Part shown: in pieces, positions 36,093 through 49,055 of the stretch
Layout of the letters: each line of letters begins with the position of its first letter
Numbering within the stretch: the first letter of the stretch is position 1
Source of the DNA: Cokeromyces recurvatus
Lineage: Eukaryota > Mucoromycota > Mucoromycetes > Mucorales > Mucoraceae
Length of the DNA stretch: 64,000 bases
Assembly: GCF_025118155.1 (NCBI RefSeq)
Contig: NW_026251434.1
Span: 62,001-126,000, forward strand
Direction of reading: 5' to 3'
The notes under the pieces: generated by a model
The model's database searches: none
The model's input: the letters and a program-made list of their open reading frames with translations, nothing else
Told to the model about the DNA's origin: nothing
Translations under genes and position numbers: made by a program

Positions 36093-36325
36093 ATTAAATT
36101 TTAATTTTCTAAAATTTAACTAATTTAATATTAAATATGCAGGATTCAACTATTTCAAAAAAAAAAAGAATTGGTTGTAAAATAAGCATATATTTATTGT
36201 GGTTATTACATAGCTATTTATTATTAAAAACATCATAAATCACGTATATGATAATTCATTTGTTTAGTTTTTTTATTTTAGGCAGGCAAACTAAAACCCT
36301 GAGTTTTTATTTGTAATTTTTTACA

Positions 36326-36365
<40 letters not shown>

Positions 36366-36369
36366 ACGG

Positions 36370-36377
36370 TATATAAA
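36370..36377 (+). promoter_or_regulatory. TATA box of RNR2 copy 1
   Basis: TATATAAA lies 116 bp upstream of the start codon, immediately after a poly(A) run of 36. A pyrimidine-rich stretch between it and the ATG fits a fungal transcription start region. The second RNR2 gene has the same octamer at a similar position. Confidence 0.6.
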
Positions 36378-36492
36378 TCCTATTGTTCTTCTCTTATCTT
36401 TCCCCTCCTCCCCCATTTTTTTTCTTTTTTATTGTTATTGTTACATTTTCTCATATATTTATTTATTTTAAAACTTTTATAGAAATTTAATA

Positions 36493-37563
36493 ATGACTGT
36501 ATTTGATGCTAAATCTGAACTTGCTGCTCAAGGCTTAAGAAGTACTATTTTAAAGCGCTTAGCAGATTTAAAAGTTGATATTGAACCCGGAGAGGAAATT
36601 ATTTTAAAGGAAAATAATCGTCGTTTTTGTCTTTTCCCTATCAAATACCATGAAATTTGGGAATTTTATAAAAAGGCCGAGGCATCCTTTTGGACAGCTG
36701 AAGAAATTGATTTATCAAAGGATTTGGTTGATTGGGAAGAAGTTCTCAATAAGGATGAACGTTACTTTATTGGTCGTGTCTTGGCTTTCTTTGCCTCTGC
36801 TGATGGTATTGTCAACGAAAACTTGGTTGCTAATTTCTGTGATGAAGTTAAGATTGCCGAAGCCAAGTGTTTCTATGGTTTCCAGATTATGATGGAAAAT
36901 ATTCATAATGAAATGTACTCCCTTTTGATTGATACTTATATCAAAGATCCTACTGAAAAGGAATTCCACTTTAATGCTATCGAAACTATTCCTTCTATCA
37001 AGAAGAAGGCAGATTGGGCATTTAAATGGATCTCAAATGAATCCAACCAACCTTTTGCTGTTCGTATCTGTGCTTTTGCCATTATTGAAGGCGTTTTCTT
37101 CTCTGGTTCCTTTGCTTCTATTTTCTGGCTTAAGAAGCGTGGTCTCATGCCTGGTTTGACTCTTTCTAACGAATTCATTACTCGTGATGAAGGTCTTCAT
37201 GCTGACTTTGGTTGTCTTCTCTTCCATCATATAATAAATCAGCCCTCTCATGAGACAATTCTCCAGATTTTGACAGAAGCTGTTGATATTGAACAAGAAT
37301 TTTTCCGTGATGCCTTACCTGTCCGATTAATTGGTATGAATGATCAACTTATGAATCAATATGTAGAGTTTGTTGCTGATCGTCTCTTGGTATCTCTTGG
37401 TTTCCCCAAGCATTATAATGTCTCTAACCCATTTGACTTTATGGACTTGATTTCTCTTCAGGGTAAGACTAACTTCTTTGAAAAGCGTGTTTCTGATTAT
37501 CAACGCGCTGGTGTTATGAATCAAAAAGAAGAACGTAGTTTCACTTTGGATGCTGATTTTTAA
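36493..37563 (+). CDS. RNR2: Ribonucleotide reductase small subunit, copy 1 (intronless)
   Basis: The class Ia beta subunit carries the di-iron tyrosyl radical used to make dNTPs. It is a single exon of 356 aa. Metal ligands are present: Asp104 ([10 protein letters not shown]), Glu135 and His138 with radical Tyr142 ([12 protein letters not shown]), Glu in [11 protein letters not shown], and Glu and His in RDEGLHADF. The C-terminal FTLDADF, which docks on the large subunit, is intact. A second gene at 41860 encodes a paralogue. Two tracts are identical at the DNA level between the genes (37096-37205 and 37405-37505), while flanking coding sequence differs clearly, which points to gene conversion. 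The lack of the intron found in copy 2 suggests intron loss or retroposition. The promoter has a TATA box and one upstream MCB-like site. Confidence 0.97.
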   Translation: MTVFDAKSELAAQGLRSTILKRLADLKVDIEPGEEIILKENNRRFCLFPIKYHEIWEFYKKAEASFWTAEEIDLSKDLVDWEEVLNKDERYFIGRVLAFFASADGIVNENLVANFCDEVKIAEAKCFYGFQIMMENIHNEMYSLLIDTYIKDPTEKEFHFNAIETIPSIKKKADWAFKWISNESNQPFAVRICAFAIIEGVFFSGSFASIFWLKKRGLMPGLTLSNEFITRDEGLHADFGCLLFHHIINQPSHETILQILTEAVDIEQEFFRDALPVRLIGMNDQLMNQYVEFVADRLLVSLGFPKHYNVSNPFDFMDLISLQGKTNFFEKRVSDYQRAGVMNQKEERSFTLDADF

Positions 37564-37665
37564 AACAAAAACATATATATATATATTTATATAAAACCAA
37601 ACATTTTTATTTTATCCTTTCATTATTATTATTATTATAATTAGTAGCATATATTGATTTCCTTT

Positions 37666-37709
<44 letters not shown>

Positions 37710-40091
37710 AAAAGAAAGAAAGACAAAAGAGACTTATGTATATACTAGCATGTAGTTTTCTTTTTTTTTTTTTTTCTCTTCAATAAAGTTTAGTAAGATT
37801 TAGAAATTATTACGTGGAGTTTGAAAATTAAATTAAAAACAAAAGGTCGCGTCGCGTTATCAATTACATTGTATTACTTCACATGGGTTGTTATAAATTA
37901 CATCACTTGTAGATGATAATATTATTTCAGAATGTGATAAGCTACAACTGTTTAGTATAGCAGACTTTATAACATAGTCAATAAGTTACTATAGAAGTAA
38001 TAATATTTCTACTTAACAAATAGAGGAGAACTTACAAGTATGTTTAATTAAATATATAAGTAAGAAAAAAGAAACATTTATTTCATTTAAAGTAAGAGTG
38101 TCTGTATATGATGTTCTTTAATATTATTATTCTGATAAGATAAAAGAGAATGAATTGTAATAAAACCATTTTAATATCATACACGAAAAAAAAAAAGATC
38201 TAAATTTGATAAATTATTCCCCTAATACAAATGAATGCAAGCAAGTACTAATAGTAACTTATCTAATCATTTGGAGACGTAAATAAATGTTTTTATAGAA
38301 ATTAACCATGTAGTAAATTATTCTTATACACGGCCTGTTGAATATCCCGTTAAAGCTATATAGGATTTTGTGGACAACTGTCTTATTAACCTTATTTCTG
38401 TGTTACATTGAATTAAATTACACTTATTTTAATGTACAACTATTTAAAGAAGATTATAATAGGTATTTATTGAAAGTCATAATAGTTGGTTATATACTAT
38501 AGAATTAACATTACTTGGACTGCTTTCTTGTCATAATAACTATCTAATTGAATAGATTGACATTTATAGGTTTATTTTTTTTTTGTCTTATTCTCAAAAC
38601 ATAACTAGATTCATACGTCAAACATCACAACAATAATAACTTTTGTAAAGTATTAGTTCGCAAACAGGCATTTGATATGCTAAAAAAAGGAGTTTAGTGG
38701 AGTGTGCTTTACACTTTGATTTGAGCAAATCACAAGTGACACAACAGATCAAAAAACAAATTGAATAAGATATGTCTGTAAGTAGTATTTTCTCGAAACA
38801 ATATCATGTTGTGGCAGAGTATTTTTTTTCAGGATGTAATTGAAGAGGGTACTCATATTCGTTTTAATAGTTGTTCAATTAGCTTAATTATGAAGCCAGA
38901 TAGAAAGCAGTTATATTCGAAATTTTGTCCCTTAAATAATATTGACAAAACATTTTGCTGCTTATGTTTGAATGGTATTCTAAATCTCACAAATGATAAT
39001 AAAACTGGTTAGAAACAACTCTTAACTGAATGACAATGGTTTTACGTGAAGAAAAAAAAATCTCCAAGTTTACAAAAGCGATGCATCTAGCCAAAGTTAG
39101 TTGTGGTACCGAAGATGTTATCAAAAAAAAAAAAAAAAAAAAAAAAGAATAATGTTTTTAGTATAAACTTGTTATTAACTAGTCAAGTAATTAAAATTAT
39201 CTAATTGTTTTTATTTTTTTTTAGAAGATTAAGAAAAGAAATACTGAAGAAGTGTATTATATAGCTTTAACCTTGTGTCATTTATCACGGATTTGAACTC
39301 TTATGTCTTTTCGAAAATACTGATGTGTCACTTTAATTATATCTATTTTATTTATTTTAGAATCACCAGAAAGTATTCATAAAATATTTGGTAGTAATGA
39401 GCCACTTAATGCTCCCACATATGGATGCAGTAATAGTCCTTCCTAAATACATGAAACAATCCTCTTTCCAACGGTTACAAGCCTAAAGACCGCTTTTCCA
39501 GGGAATCTCTTAGCAAGCCCTTCGAAATCAGGCTCACGACTGTACACCTAAATCGAATAAGATATATTCATTTTATATTTGAATGATGGTACGCATGTTT
39601 TATCAACATATAGCCAAACCATATGTTCTAATAAAAAAAACAAGAAACAGGAAATGAAAATTTAATAATTAAATACCATCAACTAATAAGAAACAAAAAG
39701 CACAACAAATGAAAGTTTTTAAAAGAAATAGACTATCGAATAGAAACCTTAATTGTAATTATTCGAGTGACAATGGCATATACTAATGTTTCCAACTTAT
39801 TTTTCAATGATCCTATATTATTTACACACCTAAGAATTGAGCCCCCGGACGTGAATAGTGTCTTCATTATTTGGTTGAATATAAATATAATTGGAAAGCA
39901 TGTAAGCTCTGTAGGTCACATTTGACGTCCAAGATGCCATAAAAATTCGTTTAACCATGCTCGATAAGTTTGAGTTTTGTTTATGGAATAAAATCTCTTT
40001 AAAGTGTATGCTGTACTTCATTCTATCCTATATTTTTTTTAAAAAGAAAAAAGGTGTACATCACCTACATATATATGCATTTCCTTTTTTA

Positions 40092-40268
40092 TTAGGTCTT
40101 AACCCCATTGAACAATTTTGGTCTAACTTTAAAGTACAAAGTCAAGTAAAGTAAGTTTAAAGACATGGAAGCGCCCAGCTCAAGAATCATTGAAGTTAGT
40201 AAGGCGATACCATTCGAGCTTCTTTGTAGCTTCTTAAATCAGCTGGATAACTGCTTAAAGAAATGTCG
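40092..40268 (+). pseudogene. Tc1/mariner-type transposase fragment (C-terminal)
   Basis: The segment begins with LGLNPIEQFWSNFKVQSQVK, carrying the last catalytic Glu of the DDE triad in the usual PIEQFW context. A frameshift follows, then KFKDMEAPSSRIIEVSKAIP and LNQLDNCLKKC, which match the end of fungal DDE_3 transposases. Stops and a frameshift make it non-functional. No upstream part of the element is recognisable. Confidence 0.75.
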
Positions 40269-41769
40269 TATATTGGATATATAAATATGTATTTTTTTTG
40301 TGTCTCTACTACACATGACCAAGTTAAATTATTTCTTGATCATCAATTTGTTATATAAAAAAAAAGTAAGCAATAAAGTTCCCTTAAAAGTCCGACTAAT
40401 GTTTTCGGAATATTGTCTAATTGACAGTGGGGCCATTATAAAGCAGCAATAGTGGTGCCAAATCCATACCACTGCTTTTATAATAATAACCTAATAACAG
40501 TTAAAACTTATTTGTTAAATATTGCTTTATTATTTATGAAAATTATCTATTAACTTTTATTTCATGTAGATTGATTTGACTCGAAAGCAATCGATAGATT
40601 ATTATTGTTGCTACCTCCTTCATATTTTATTACGTAATATATAAATAAGATTTATATCGATGTCACCAGCATTTCATATAAGTATTTAGAGATCATCAAA
40701 TACAAGAAACTCGTACTATAATTTATATAACTCACTATGAAGAAGGGTAATATTGAAAACAAATATTATTAATAATGATGTTATATGCCAACAGTATTAA
40801 GTTCTGTGATTGAAACAAATAAAACGAAAGAACCTTCTTCGAAATACATAAAAATAAAAATATAAAACATTCAGTCACTTCTAATTCTTTCCCTTTTTTG
40901 CCCTTATTTTTTCATAGAACATAGTGTAAACATAATCGTCCGATTAAACAGTTGATTTTTAATTTATTAAAGTAAAACCTGGATGAGATCAAATTCCCTT
41001 CCTCTCTCTTTGTGTATGTGTGTGTGTAGGCGTATGCATATATATTATATTTTGAATGTTTTTTTGCGGGGATAGAGGTTTAGTGATTCTTAATCATACT
41101 TTTACTGCTAAAATAACAACGTGTATTGTGTTATTGTTTTTAAAATAACTCTTTTGATAGCAAATATCTTATGCATTTAGTATATTTTTGTATGTCATAT
41201 ATGTATATACATACACACACATATGTATATATATATATATATGTATATGTATGTATGTATATATATCTATATGAAATTAAAATATTTTGCCTATCAGTCC
41301 TTCGCATATATATACTAAATATGATTTAACTTTATGAATTTCAACCTTTTTTTTTAGAAAAAACCCTTAAAATAGATAAAAGGTTTTAGAAACAGATCCC
41401 CTCTTTCAAGTCAAAAGGAATTATATTGAATACAAATTATACTACTACGGAATACAGTATGGAATGTTATAAAATAAATAGCCATATTTCTCTATCTTTT
41501 TTTTATTATTATCATTATTTTGAAAGACAAATACTACTGAAATGCATACTATTATATTATATAACGGAAATAATATGAATATAAATATTAAACAATTAAT
41601 ATTAAAAGGGCATCAGAACTGCTACACCTATTGGTTGCTATGGAAACCATTTCAAAATTCAGGTGGTATGATTATGAATTTAAAACTCCAAAAAAAATTT
41701 ACTTAGTTTTTTTTTCTACCTCCTATCCAATTTTGCGGACTCTCGGTTTTTTGGGATACAAAAAAATAG

Positions 41770-41777
41770 TATATAAA
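41770..41777 (+). promoter_or_regulatory. TATA box of RNR2 copy 2
   Basis: TATATAAA lies 83 bp upstream of the copy 2 start codon. No ACGCGT was noticed in the preceding 500 bp, unlike copy 1. Confidence 0.55.
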
Positions 41778-41859
41778 GAACTTAATTTGACCAAATAACG
41801 AGGAAAAAAAAAGTTATCCATCTAATTATTCATTAAACAAATAATCAAATAGTTACATA

Positions 41860-43068
41860 ATGACCGTTTTCGATGCCCAATCTGAACTTGCTGCTCACAA
41901 CTTGAGAGCCAGTATTCAAACTCGTATGGCGGAAATGAAGGCTTCTATGGACTTAAAGCCTGGAGAGGAACTTATTTTGAAGGAAAACTCAAGACGTTTC
42001 TGTCTTTTCCCCGTTAAATTCCATGAGGTAATGTATTAAAAAGTGTAGTGTTGTTATATGAGAGAGAAACGCACACATACACACATGCAAAGAAAAGATA
42101 TATGTAAAAGAGTTCATGTGTACAGAGGATCCTAATTTTTTTTTATTCGACAATATTAGATCTGGGAATTCTATAAGAAGGCTGAAGCTTCTTTCTGGAC
42201 TGCAGAAGAAGTTGATTTATCTAAGGATTTGATTGACTGGGAAGAAAAGATGAATGCCGATGAACGATTCTTCATTTCTCGTGTTTTGGCTTTCTTCGCT
42301 ACTTCTGATGGTATTGTTAACGAAAACTTGGTTCAAAACTTCTGTGATGAAGTCAAGATTGCAGAAGCCAAGTGTTTCTATGGTTTCCAGATTATGATCG
42401 AGAATATTCACTCTGAAATGTATTCTCTTTTGATTGATACATATATCAAAGATCCTGAGGAAAAGGAATATCTTTTCAATGCTATTGAAACCATCCCTGT
42501 CATTAAGAAGAAGGCTGAATGGGTCTTCAAGTGGATTGCTAATGAATCTAATCAACCTTTCGGTACTCGTCTTGTTGCCTTTGCTGCTGTTGAAGGTATC
42601 TTCTTCTCTGGTTCCTTTGCTTCTATTTTCTGGCTTAAGAAGCGTGGTCTCATGCCTGGTTTGACTCTTTCTAACGAATTCATTACTCGTGATGAAGGTC
42701 TTCATGCTGATTTCGGTTGTCTTCTTGTTCATCACTTAACTAACCCTCCTTCTCAGGAAACTATTACTCAAATTATTACTGAAGCTGTCGAAATTGAAGA
42801 ATCTTTCTTCAGAGACTCTCTTCCTACTAGATTGATTGGTATGAATGATGATTTAATGGTTCAATATGTTCAATTTGTTGCTGATCGTCTCTTGTTATCC
42901 CTTGGTTGTCCCAAGCATTATAATGTCTCTAACCCATTTGACTTTATGGACTTGATTTCTCTTCAGGGTAAGACTAACTTCTTTGAAAAGCGTGTTTCTG
43001 ATTATCAACGTGGTGGTATTATGGCTAAGAAAGAAGAACGTAGCTTCTCTTTGGATGCTGATTTCTAA
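41860..43068 (+). CDS. RNR2: Ribonucleotide reductase small subunit, copy 2
   Basis: This is a paralogue of the gene at 36493 with one intron: exons 41860-42027 and 42160-43068, giving 358 aa. It starts [20 protein letters not shown] and has two extra residues near position 30. All radical and metal-site motifs are kept: [41 protein letters not shown] and a final FSLDADF. It therefore looks active rather than a Rnr4-like inactive partner. Two segments are identical in DNA to copy 1 (42601-42710 and 42910-43010), although the intervening and N-terminal sequences have diverged. Whether the two copies are expressed in different conditions cannot be judged, but the absence of the MCB-like site hints at different regulation. 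Confidence 0.97.
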
Positions 43069-43574
43069 ACCATTTCAACAAAAACACACATATACATACA
43101 TATCTTCATATCAAATACTTGCACATATACATTTTTTTTATATTTCTCCGTTTTTTGCATTTATAATTTCCGCCTGCATTATTAAATAATCAACATAGAG
43201 CATTTTTCTTTACTATCATAATCATTTAAAATAAAATAGAAATAAATCGATAAACCATCTTTAATTATATCATTCAATTCAAAATAATGTCTATGATAAA
43301 AGACACTACTCATAACAGATTGCTTATAAAATATTCTACACAAAAAAAAAAAGACTTTCTTTAATGAAAAACTCTATATCCGGTATTTTTCTAATCGGTT
43401 TGTACATCCTGATCTTTTTTTATATATAAGGTAGCTTAAATTATCGCTTCAGGGGGCAAGTATATGTTATAAAACTAAATACAATGCTTGATCCATCTTT
43501 GATGGTCAGTAATTGTTATTTTCTTAAAATATTTTACAATTTGATCATTTAAAATATAGACTTTAATTAAACAA

Positions 43575-44250
43575 TCTCTTCTAATTTCAGTTTTAATTCT
43601 GGCCTAAAATAATTTATCTGGACTAATTTAGAAATAACATATAGGGAGAAAGATAAGCAATCATATAGCATTGATCTTCAACCGTCTTTTGAATATCAGG
43701 ACATTTATAGATGGCGTTATTATCCATAACTAGATGTTACTAAATAGTCATTCCATAAGTATCTAAAGTATCTATGACGCTGGTTAAAAACTAAAGAGAA
43801 TATTAACCTTGTGTATTAACTTGAGCGTTTACTTTAATAGGTATTTCACTACCGTTTTCTCTCTCTTTTTTTTTCCTTCTTTCATCTTTTAAACTTACTT
43901 TAGATTATACAAGATTAAATTAATACTTTCTTTTCCGTAAATAACACCTGATAATTATTATAGTAGTGCCTTTCCTTGAAGAAATAAATACCTTATCACG
44001 CATTCCTATCTTTGGTCTATCAAAGTTTCATCGGCTATACATATAAAATACAGTCTCATTAACATAAATACAAGATTCAAATTAGTCCATCTGTTGGTCT
44101 GCTTCCCATGTAAATACTACTTTCCTACAAATCTGCAAAATCTTTTCGAATGTTTCAGCACCAAGAATCCTATCTTATTTCTTAAGACTAAATAAAAGAC
44201 GATCAATAAAATGCTTGTGTCGTCCTAATAGAGTAATTGAAATCAAATCA
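43575..44250 (-). pseudogene. Tc1/mariner-type transposase pseudogene
   Basis: Read on minus, the region yields TFEKILQICRKVVFTWEA, CIYVNET (family VDET, with the first catalytic Asp changed to Asn near 44057), NFDRPKIGMRDKVFISSRKG, then HLVMDNNAIYKCPDIQKTVE (second Asp near 43730), AYLSPYMLFLN and ARIKTEIRRDCLIK. Several stops and frameshifts interrupt it. This order matches IS630/Tc1-type DDE transposases. The outer boundaries are uncertain. Confidence 0.7.
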
Positions 44251-46519
44251 GAAAAGACGGGAAATGATGAATATCTTACTCAGTAACTTAATCGTAGTGA
44301 GTAATATTGAGTATAAAGAAGCAGACATTTCATAGTCTATCCTTGTTAAGGCAGTAATATGTTTAGGATTAAAACAAGGCATCCATCTATTGCTAACTAT
44401 TATTGCTAAGGACTAAACTATTCAGTATAGTAATAGCCCACTTTAAGACCTTTTTTTTTTCTTTAAATATATGCTGCCAAATTTGAAAAATACCAATAAT
44501 CAGACCTAATTTTACTATCTTCTCTAAAAATATGGATGGAATACTGTAAAGAAGGGTTCGCTATTTGTTATAAGCTCTCCCCTTTCCGAATACTCATTAC
44601 CATATTGCCATAAAGTGAATGAACATTTGACATTACTTAGAGTTAGTCAAATTTGATTTTGGAATATTTCAAGTAATAAGGACTTAAAATTTACTATGTT
44701 CATACCTACTTTACCATGGTTATATCTGTGATGGAAGGTAAATAAAAGATAAAAGACAAAATAAAAAGAGAGAAAGGGAACAAAAGGAAGTATAGTTTGA
44801 GACTGTTTTTTATTCAATAAATAAAGTTAAAAGAAAAGCTAAAGAAAGAAGTTCAAGATTATTTTGTGTCTAAACAACTGCTTGTATTTATATTAATGAA
44901 TCCTGAATCAAAGAAATAAAAATAACCGCCAAAGAACATGAGTCATGAAACAGTATTAGTATTCGGATATACGTCTTGTTGATTCAAGAGACTGATCTAT
45001 GGATTATCTATTGGGTGTTATAATGATCTGATCAAGTTTTAAATAAAAAATTTATTGTTTAATCTGAGTATATGTTCCTGATATCTTTTATGTTTTATTT
45101 TATTGGATCAAAGACGACCTGAATCCTTTATCAAGGTTATAAAAATAAATATTTAGAAATGATACGATGTCTTATACTTGATACATCTAGACAATTGGAT
45201 GTCAATAAGTTTTATATTATTTACAAGATGTTATATACAGAGTTTTATTTCATATTCAGGCTTATATTTTATCCTGTATTATGTAATTCATCTATTATAA
45301 TATTACTCATGATTATATCCAGAGCTTGTTCTATAACAATATCTATCGACTCTATTATAACAACATACACAATTAATTCAAATAGTATTATCAAGACAAA
45401 AATAATCAACAATATTCAACAAAGTAATACCTTGTTGATAAGATAAAGATAACAAAAGAATAAGACAGAATAAATCTGTGAAAACTTTATAAAATGAAGA
45501 AGTTGAATAAGAATAAATTTAATTGAATTTCTCAAAAAAATGAGTGCAAAATGGATCTTGTGGAGAACAGGGTTACTTCGCGACAGAAACAGAATGAAGA
45601 TATCTTGAAAGAAGAATATTTTCCCATAAAATAATTAAAGTTATTGTGTTTGAACTCTAGTCTTTGCCCTGACTGAGAATTAATCTCAGTTAACTCTAAT
45701 AAATATTAAATTATTGGTGCTTGATCTAGCCGGTCATTTTTCTTGAAACCAAATAATGAAATCTCATTTGTTCATACTTGTGAATGATATAGGAAAGATA
45801 CTTTTGACATTTAGATTTATATTCTAACCAGCTTCTTTGTATTATATTCATTCCTCAATGTACTATTTGAATAAAAGTCATTATAGTGTATAGTGTATAG
45901 TGTATAGATAGTATATGATTGTATTTATAAATTAGTATTTTAGACAATATTATAATAATAATGCGTATATATAACTAATAGGTATAATCTATAATTCATA
46001 TATCTTTATCAGTAATAACTCCTTACACTATGTTTTGCTTATCATTATTTCGTAAAGTTAGTATTTATTATAATATTATTTTTCTCATCGCAAGAATGTC
46101 TTATAAACTGAAATCAGATAATATTGTATGCATAAAGTGTACAACTACTAACTATAAAATCGTTCGGTCCTTTATGACTCTGATCTGTATATTATAAGAT
46201 ATTATGTAATACATCATTATATACACAACATACCTGTATATAAAGTTCCTATCAAGAGGATAATTATATCCAAGGAATATAGAAGGAAGAAGAACAGCCT
46301 GCCCATATCGAGCTAAACAACATTACTGTCAAAATAGATACGGAAAGTGTAAAATAGAAATATGTACAGGAAGATATAAGAATTCACAATGCTTAAAATA
46401 GATCTTCATTTGTATCTAATAACATAAAATCATTAATCTTTAAGAAACCCCGCAAAAGAAGCCTATAAATAATGATATATTTTCTAACCTTGCGTCTAAA
46501 TGCTAAAATTTCTTGGGAA

Positions 46520-46577
<58 letters not shown>

Positions 46578-46633
46578 AGAGAGAGAGAGAGAGAATACAA
46601 GCAAATTTATTTTCCCCTTTACTCTTCAAAGTT
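44251..46633. other. Intergenic AT-rich stretch, no gene seen
   Basis: This stretch contains short tandem blocks (GTATAGT units near 45890-45907). A poly(A) run of 54 at 46521-46574 runs directly into (GA)n at 46575-46594. Open frames are low-complexity. Parts near 44250-44700 may be further decayed transposon sequence. Confidence 0.45.
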
Positions 46634-46796
46634 ATATCCTGCAGACCAATTTTGGCTTTTAATTAAATCAAATGTTAGACGCTCTCAATTCAGTGATAAA
46701 GAAGATATACATTCCAGAATCACTAAATCATACGATAATATTCCTCATAACACTATTAAAACCTTTGTACAGTATTCTAATAATGTTTTCGTCTAG
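46634..46796 (+). pseudogene. Tc1/mariner-type transposase C-terminal fragment
   Basis: The frame reads PADQFWLLIKSNVRRSQFSD, then KEDIHSRITKSYDNIP and IKTFVQYSNNVFV before a stop. It corresponds to the tail after the third catalytic position (PIEQFW...K..V.R) of DDE_3 transposases. The Glu is replaced by Asp here (ADQFW). It directly follows a poly(A)-(GA)n tract, so the upstream part is lost. Confidence 0.65.
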
Positions 46797-47733
46797 TGTT
46801 TGATGAATAAAGAGTTTTTCCTTTTTTTTTCTTTTTTTTTATAGTAGCTGTGATTGAGAGAATTTAACTACCGCAATATGAATTTAGGTCAGCGTAATTT
46901 TATACATTATTTTGGATGAATCTAAATAATACAAAAAATGACACGTGCATATATTTATAATTTATTATGACTATAATAATAATGTAACACGAACACGCTT
47001 CTTATAACTAAAGAGTTGAAACAAAATATGAGAAGGAAAAGGAAGAGCTTTTCTTTTTCCTTTTCTTTTTTCTTTTTCTTTTATCTTTTTTCTTTTACAA
47101 CTTTAAACCTTTATTTCACCAGCGGCTGTATTCAATAATCTATTCTGTATTGATCGCTCGAAAAATTAGTTGAAACAAAGTACAAAAATCTATCATCTTT
47201 TCTTTTCTTACCCCTTAACAATGATTGAAAAAAAAAAAAAAAAAAAAAAAAAGTGCATAATGAAACAATCTGCAGAGAAATCTAGAGTTTTATTAATAGA
47301 AACCTGTTAGAACTATTTGCTACATTATTCTATATATTAATGGTAAAAGATCACATTATAGAAGCAACAAAGCTTAATTTTCAAATTTGATATCTGATTT
47401 GAATAATATTTAATTCTATTTATATATGGATTATTAGCTAATAATCCCGTGATTAATGAAAATTTATTCATCAAAAGTATATTATATGAGCAATAGAAAG
47501 ATAAACTTTTGTTACTAATGACAGTCTGATAATAATTTATATACGAGGATGTAAACATCTTTTTTCTTTATTATATGTGGTGAAAAAAAAATATATATAT
47601 ATAAATATTTTATATTTACATTTGTTTATATAATAATACAAATAAAGGAATTTAAAAAAAAATATCAAAATAAGTGGTGGGAGGGGAAATAATACTAATA
47701 AATTATAAAAAAAATATTGAACATTTTTCTTGC

Positions 47734-49055
47734 TTAAAGATGGATATAGGCGGTTAAACTGTTGTAATTATCAGTTTCTGCTGAAGAGCTGGTATTATCT
47801 GTATCATCTGTATCATCTGTATCATCACAATCTTCATCGTCACCTTCATCTTCAGCAGGTTTATTTTCAAGAGGATAGACAAATTGTTCTTCCCAATAAG
47901 GACGAGAAACGCTATTACAAGCTAAAGCAGGGATAACATTAAAGACCTTTTGAATGGTAGGCATCCATTTCATAGTCATGCCAACAGTAGCGCTATTCAA
48001 TTCATGTTCAAGAACGATATGACCGGTCTTATCTTTTCCTCTTCGTTCTTTACTAACCCATTTTTTAAAGTAGCCATCAACAGTGCTAGGAGGCAAGTGA
48101 CCACCACCAGGGGCAGGCATAGCCCAATCATTGGTATCTCGATCCCACATAACGGTATGCAAACCCATTTGCCAGGCAATAGAACGAACACGATCATCAA
48201 CATCACCTTGAGGAGGTCTCCAGCACTTGGGTGTAATTCCAGTAGCTTCCTTAATGGCCCTTAGAGTCCAATATAATTCAGCAACAACTTCTTCATTTGT
48301 CTTGGTTGTCATTGCAGGATGAGACCAGGTGTGAACACAGATATAATGACCATGATTTAAAGCACGCTTGGCAGCCGCGGGGTAAGTAACGACATTGGAA
48401 CCGATATACTAAACAGACAAATCAGTATATACTTCTTCCTATATATATATATTCAAGTACTTACAAAGAGAGTAGCCTTTTGGTTATTATTTTCAGCTAA
48501 AAAGTTGTAAAGAGCAGGTTCAGCATAAGGGTTTTCCTTCCGTGCATATTTGCCAGTATAAAGATTGAATGGTCCATCATCATAACTCAAACCCCAATCT
48601 CCTTTACGAGGACATTTGTAGTAATCTTGAGGAATATTAATCTTGGGAGTAACACAATTAGTATCAGACCACCAACAATAAGGATCTGCAGGACCATCAG
48701 TGTTGGGTACAAAGTTACCATTTGCGTCTTGAATTCTAACAGGAGCTTTAGGGACAAGAGACCAATCGATTTTATCAATAGCAGCTTTGACTTCAGCACT
48801 CTTAGTGCTAGGTGTTTTCCATGTTGGAGGATAACCTTTCAAAGTATAAGTAGGTAATGTTTTACTTAAGTCATAAGGTCCATAATTGTAAGAAGTAACT
48901 ACACCGGTTGCAGGAGGCAAATCTGGGAAAACTGGTGAGTGTTGAGGAATATAATCCTTAGTAGATGAAGCTTTTGAAGTAGTTTTTGATGGAGCGGCAA
49001 AAACGAATTGACTTCCACAAAGAAGCAAAACTGCACTAGCGATAGTAAACTTCAT
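47734..49055 (-). CDS. CDA: Chitin deacetylase (CE4, NodB domain), secreted
   Basis: The enzyme removes acetyl groups from chitin to give chitosan, a main wall polymer of Mucoromycota. Two exons are inferred, 48465-49055 and 47734-48408, giving 421 aa. A signal peptide is clear (MKFTIASAVLLLCGSQFVFA, cleavage near 20). CE4 motifs are SYDDGP (157-162), metal-binding HTWSH (223-227), RPPQGD (261-266), DTNDW (288-292) and IVLEHE (328-333). Cysteines are conserved around PYCWWSDTNC. The C-terminus is an Asp/Thr-rich repeat without an obvious GPI hydrophobic tail, so it may be soluble or wall-associated. The shorter start is preferred because it gives a proper signal peptide. TATATAAA on the coding strand lies about 85 bp upstream (49140-49147). 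Confidence 0.95.

Larger units (their letters stand above)
33998..36492. other. Long intergenic stretch before RNR2 copy 1
   Basis: This 2.5-kb AT-rich stretch has no supported gene. It includes (TAA)n and A-runs near 34010-34055, a TTTTTAG-type direct repeat near 35790-35818 and a poly(A) run of 36 at 36328-36363. The last 400 bp should hold the RNR2 promoter. Confidence 0.5.
37564..41859. other. 4.3 kb spacer between the two RNR2 genes
   Basis: This AT-rich spacer has a poly(A) run of about 37 at 37670-37706, a possible decayed coding segment near 38690-39020 that I cannot assign, a Tc1/mariner transposase fragment at 40092-40268 (listed separately) and alternating TA/CA microsatellites at about 41200-41270. 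No intact gene is visible. Confidence 0.5.

Noticed and set aside
36936..37296. Antisense frames over the RNR2 genes
   Set aside because: They overlap a strongly conserved coding sequence and show no family similarity; they are shadows caused by its codon use.
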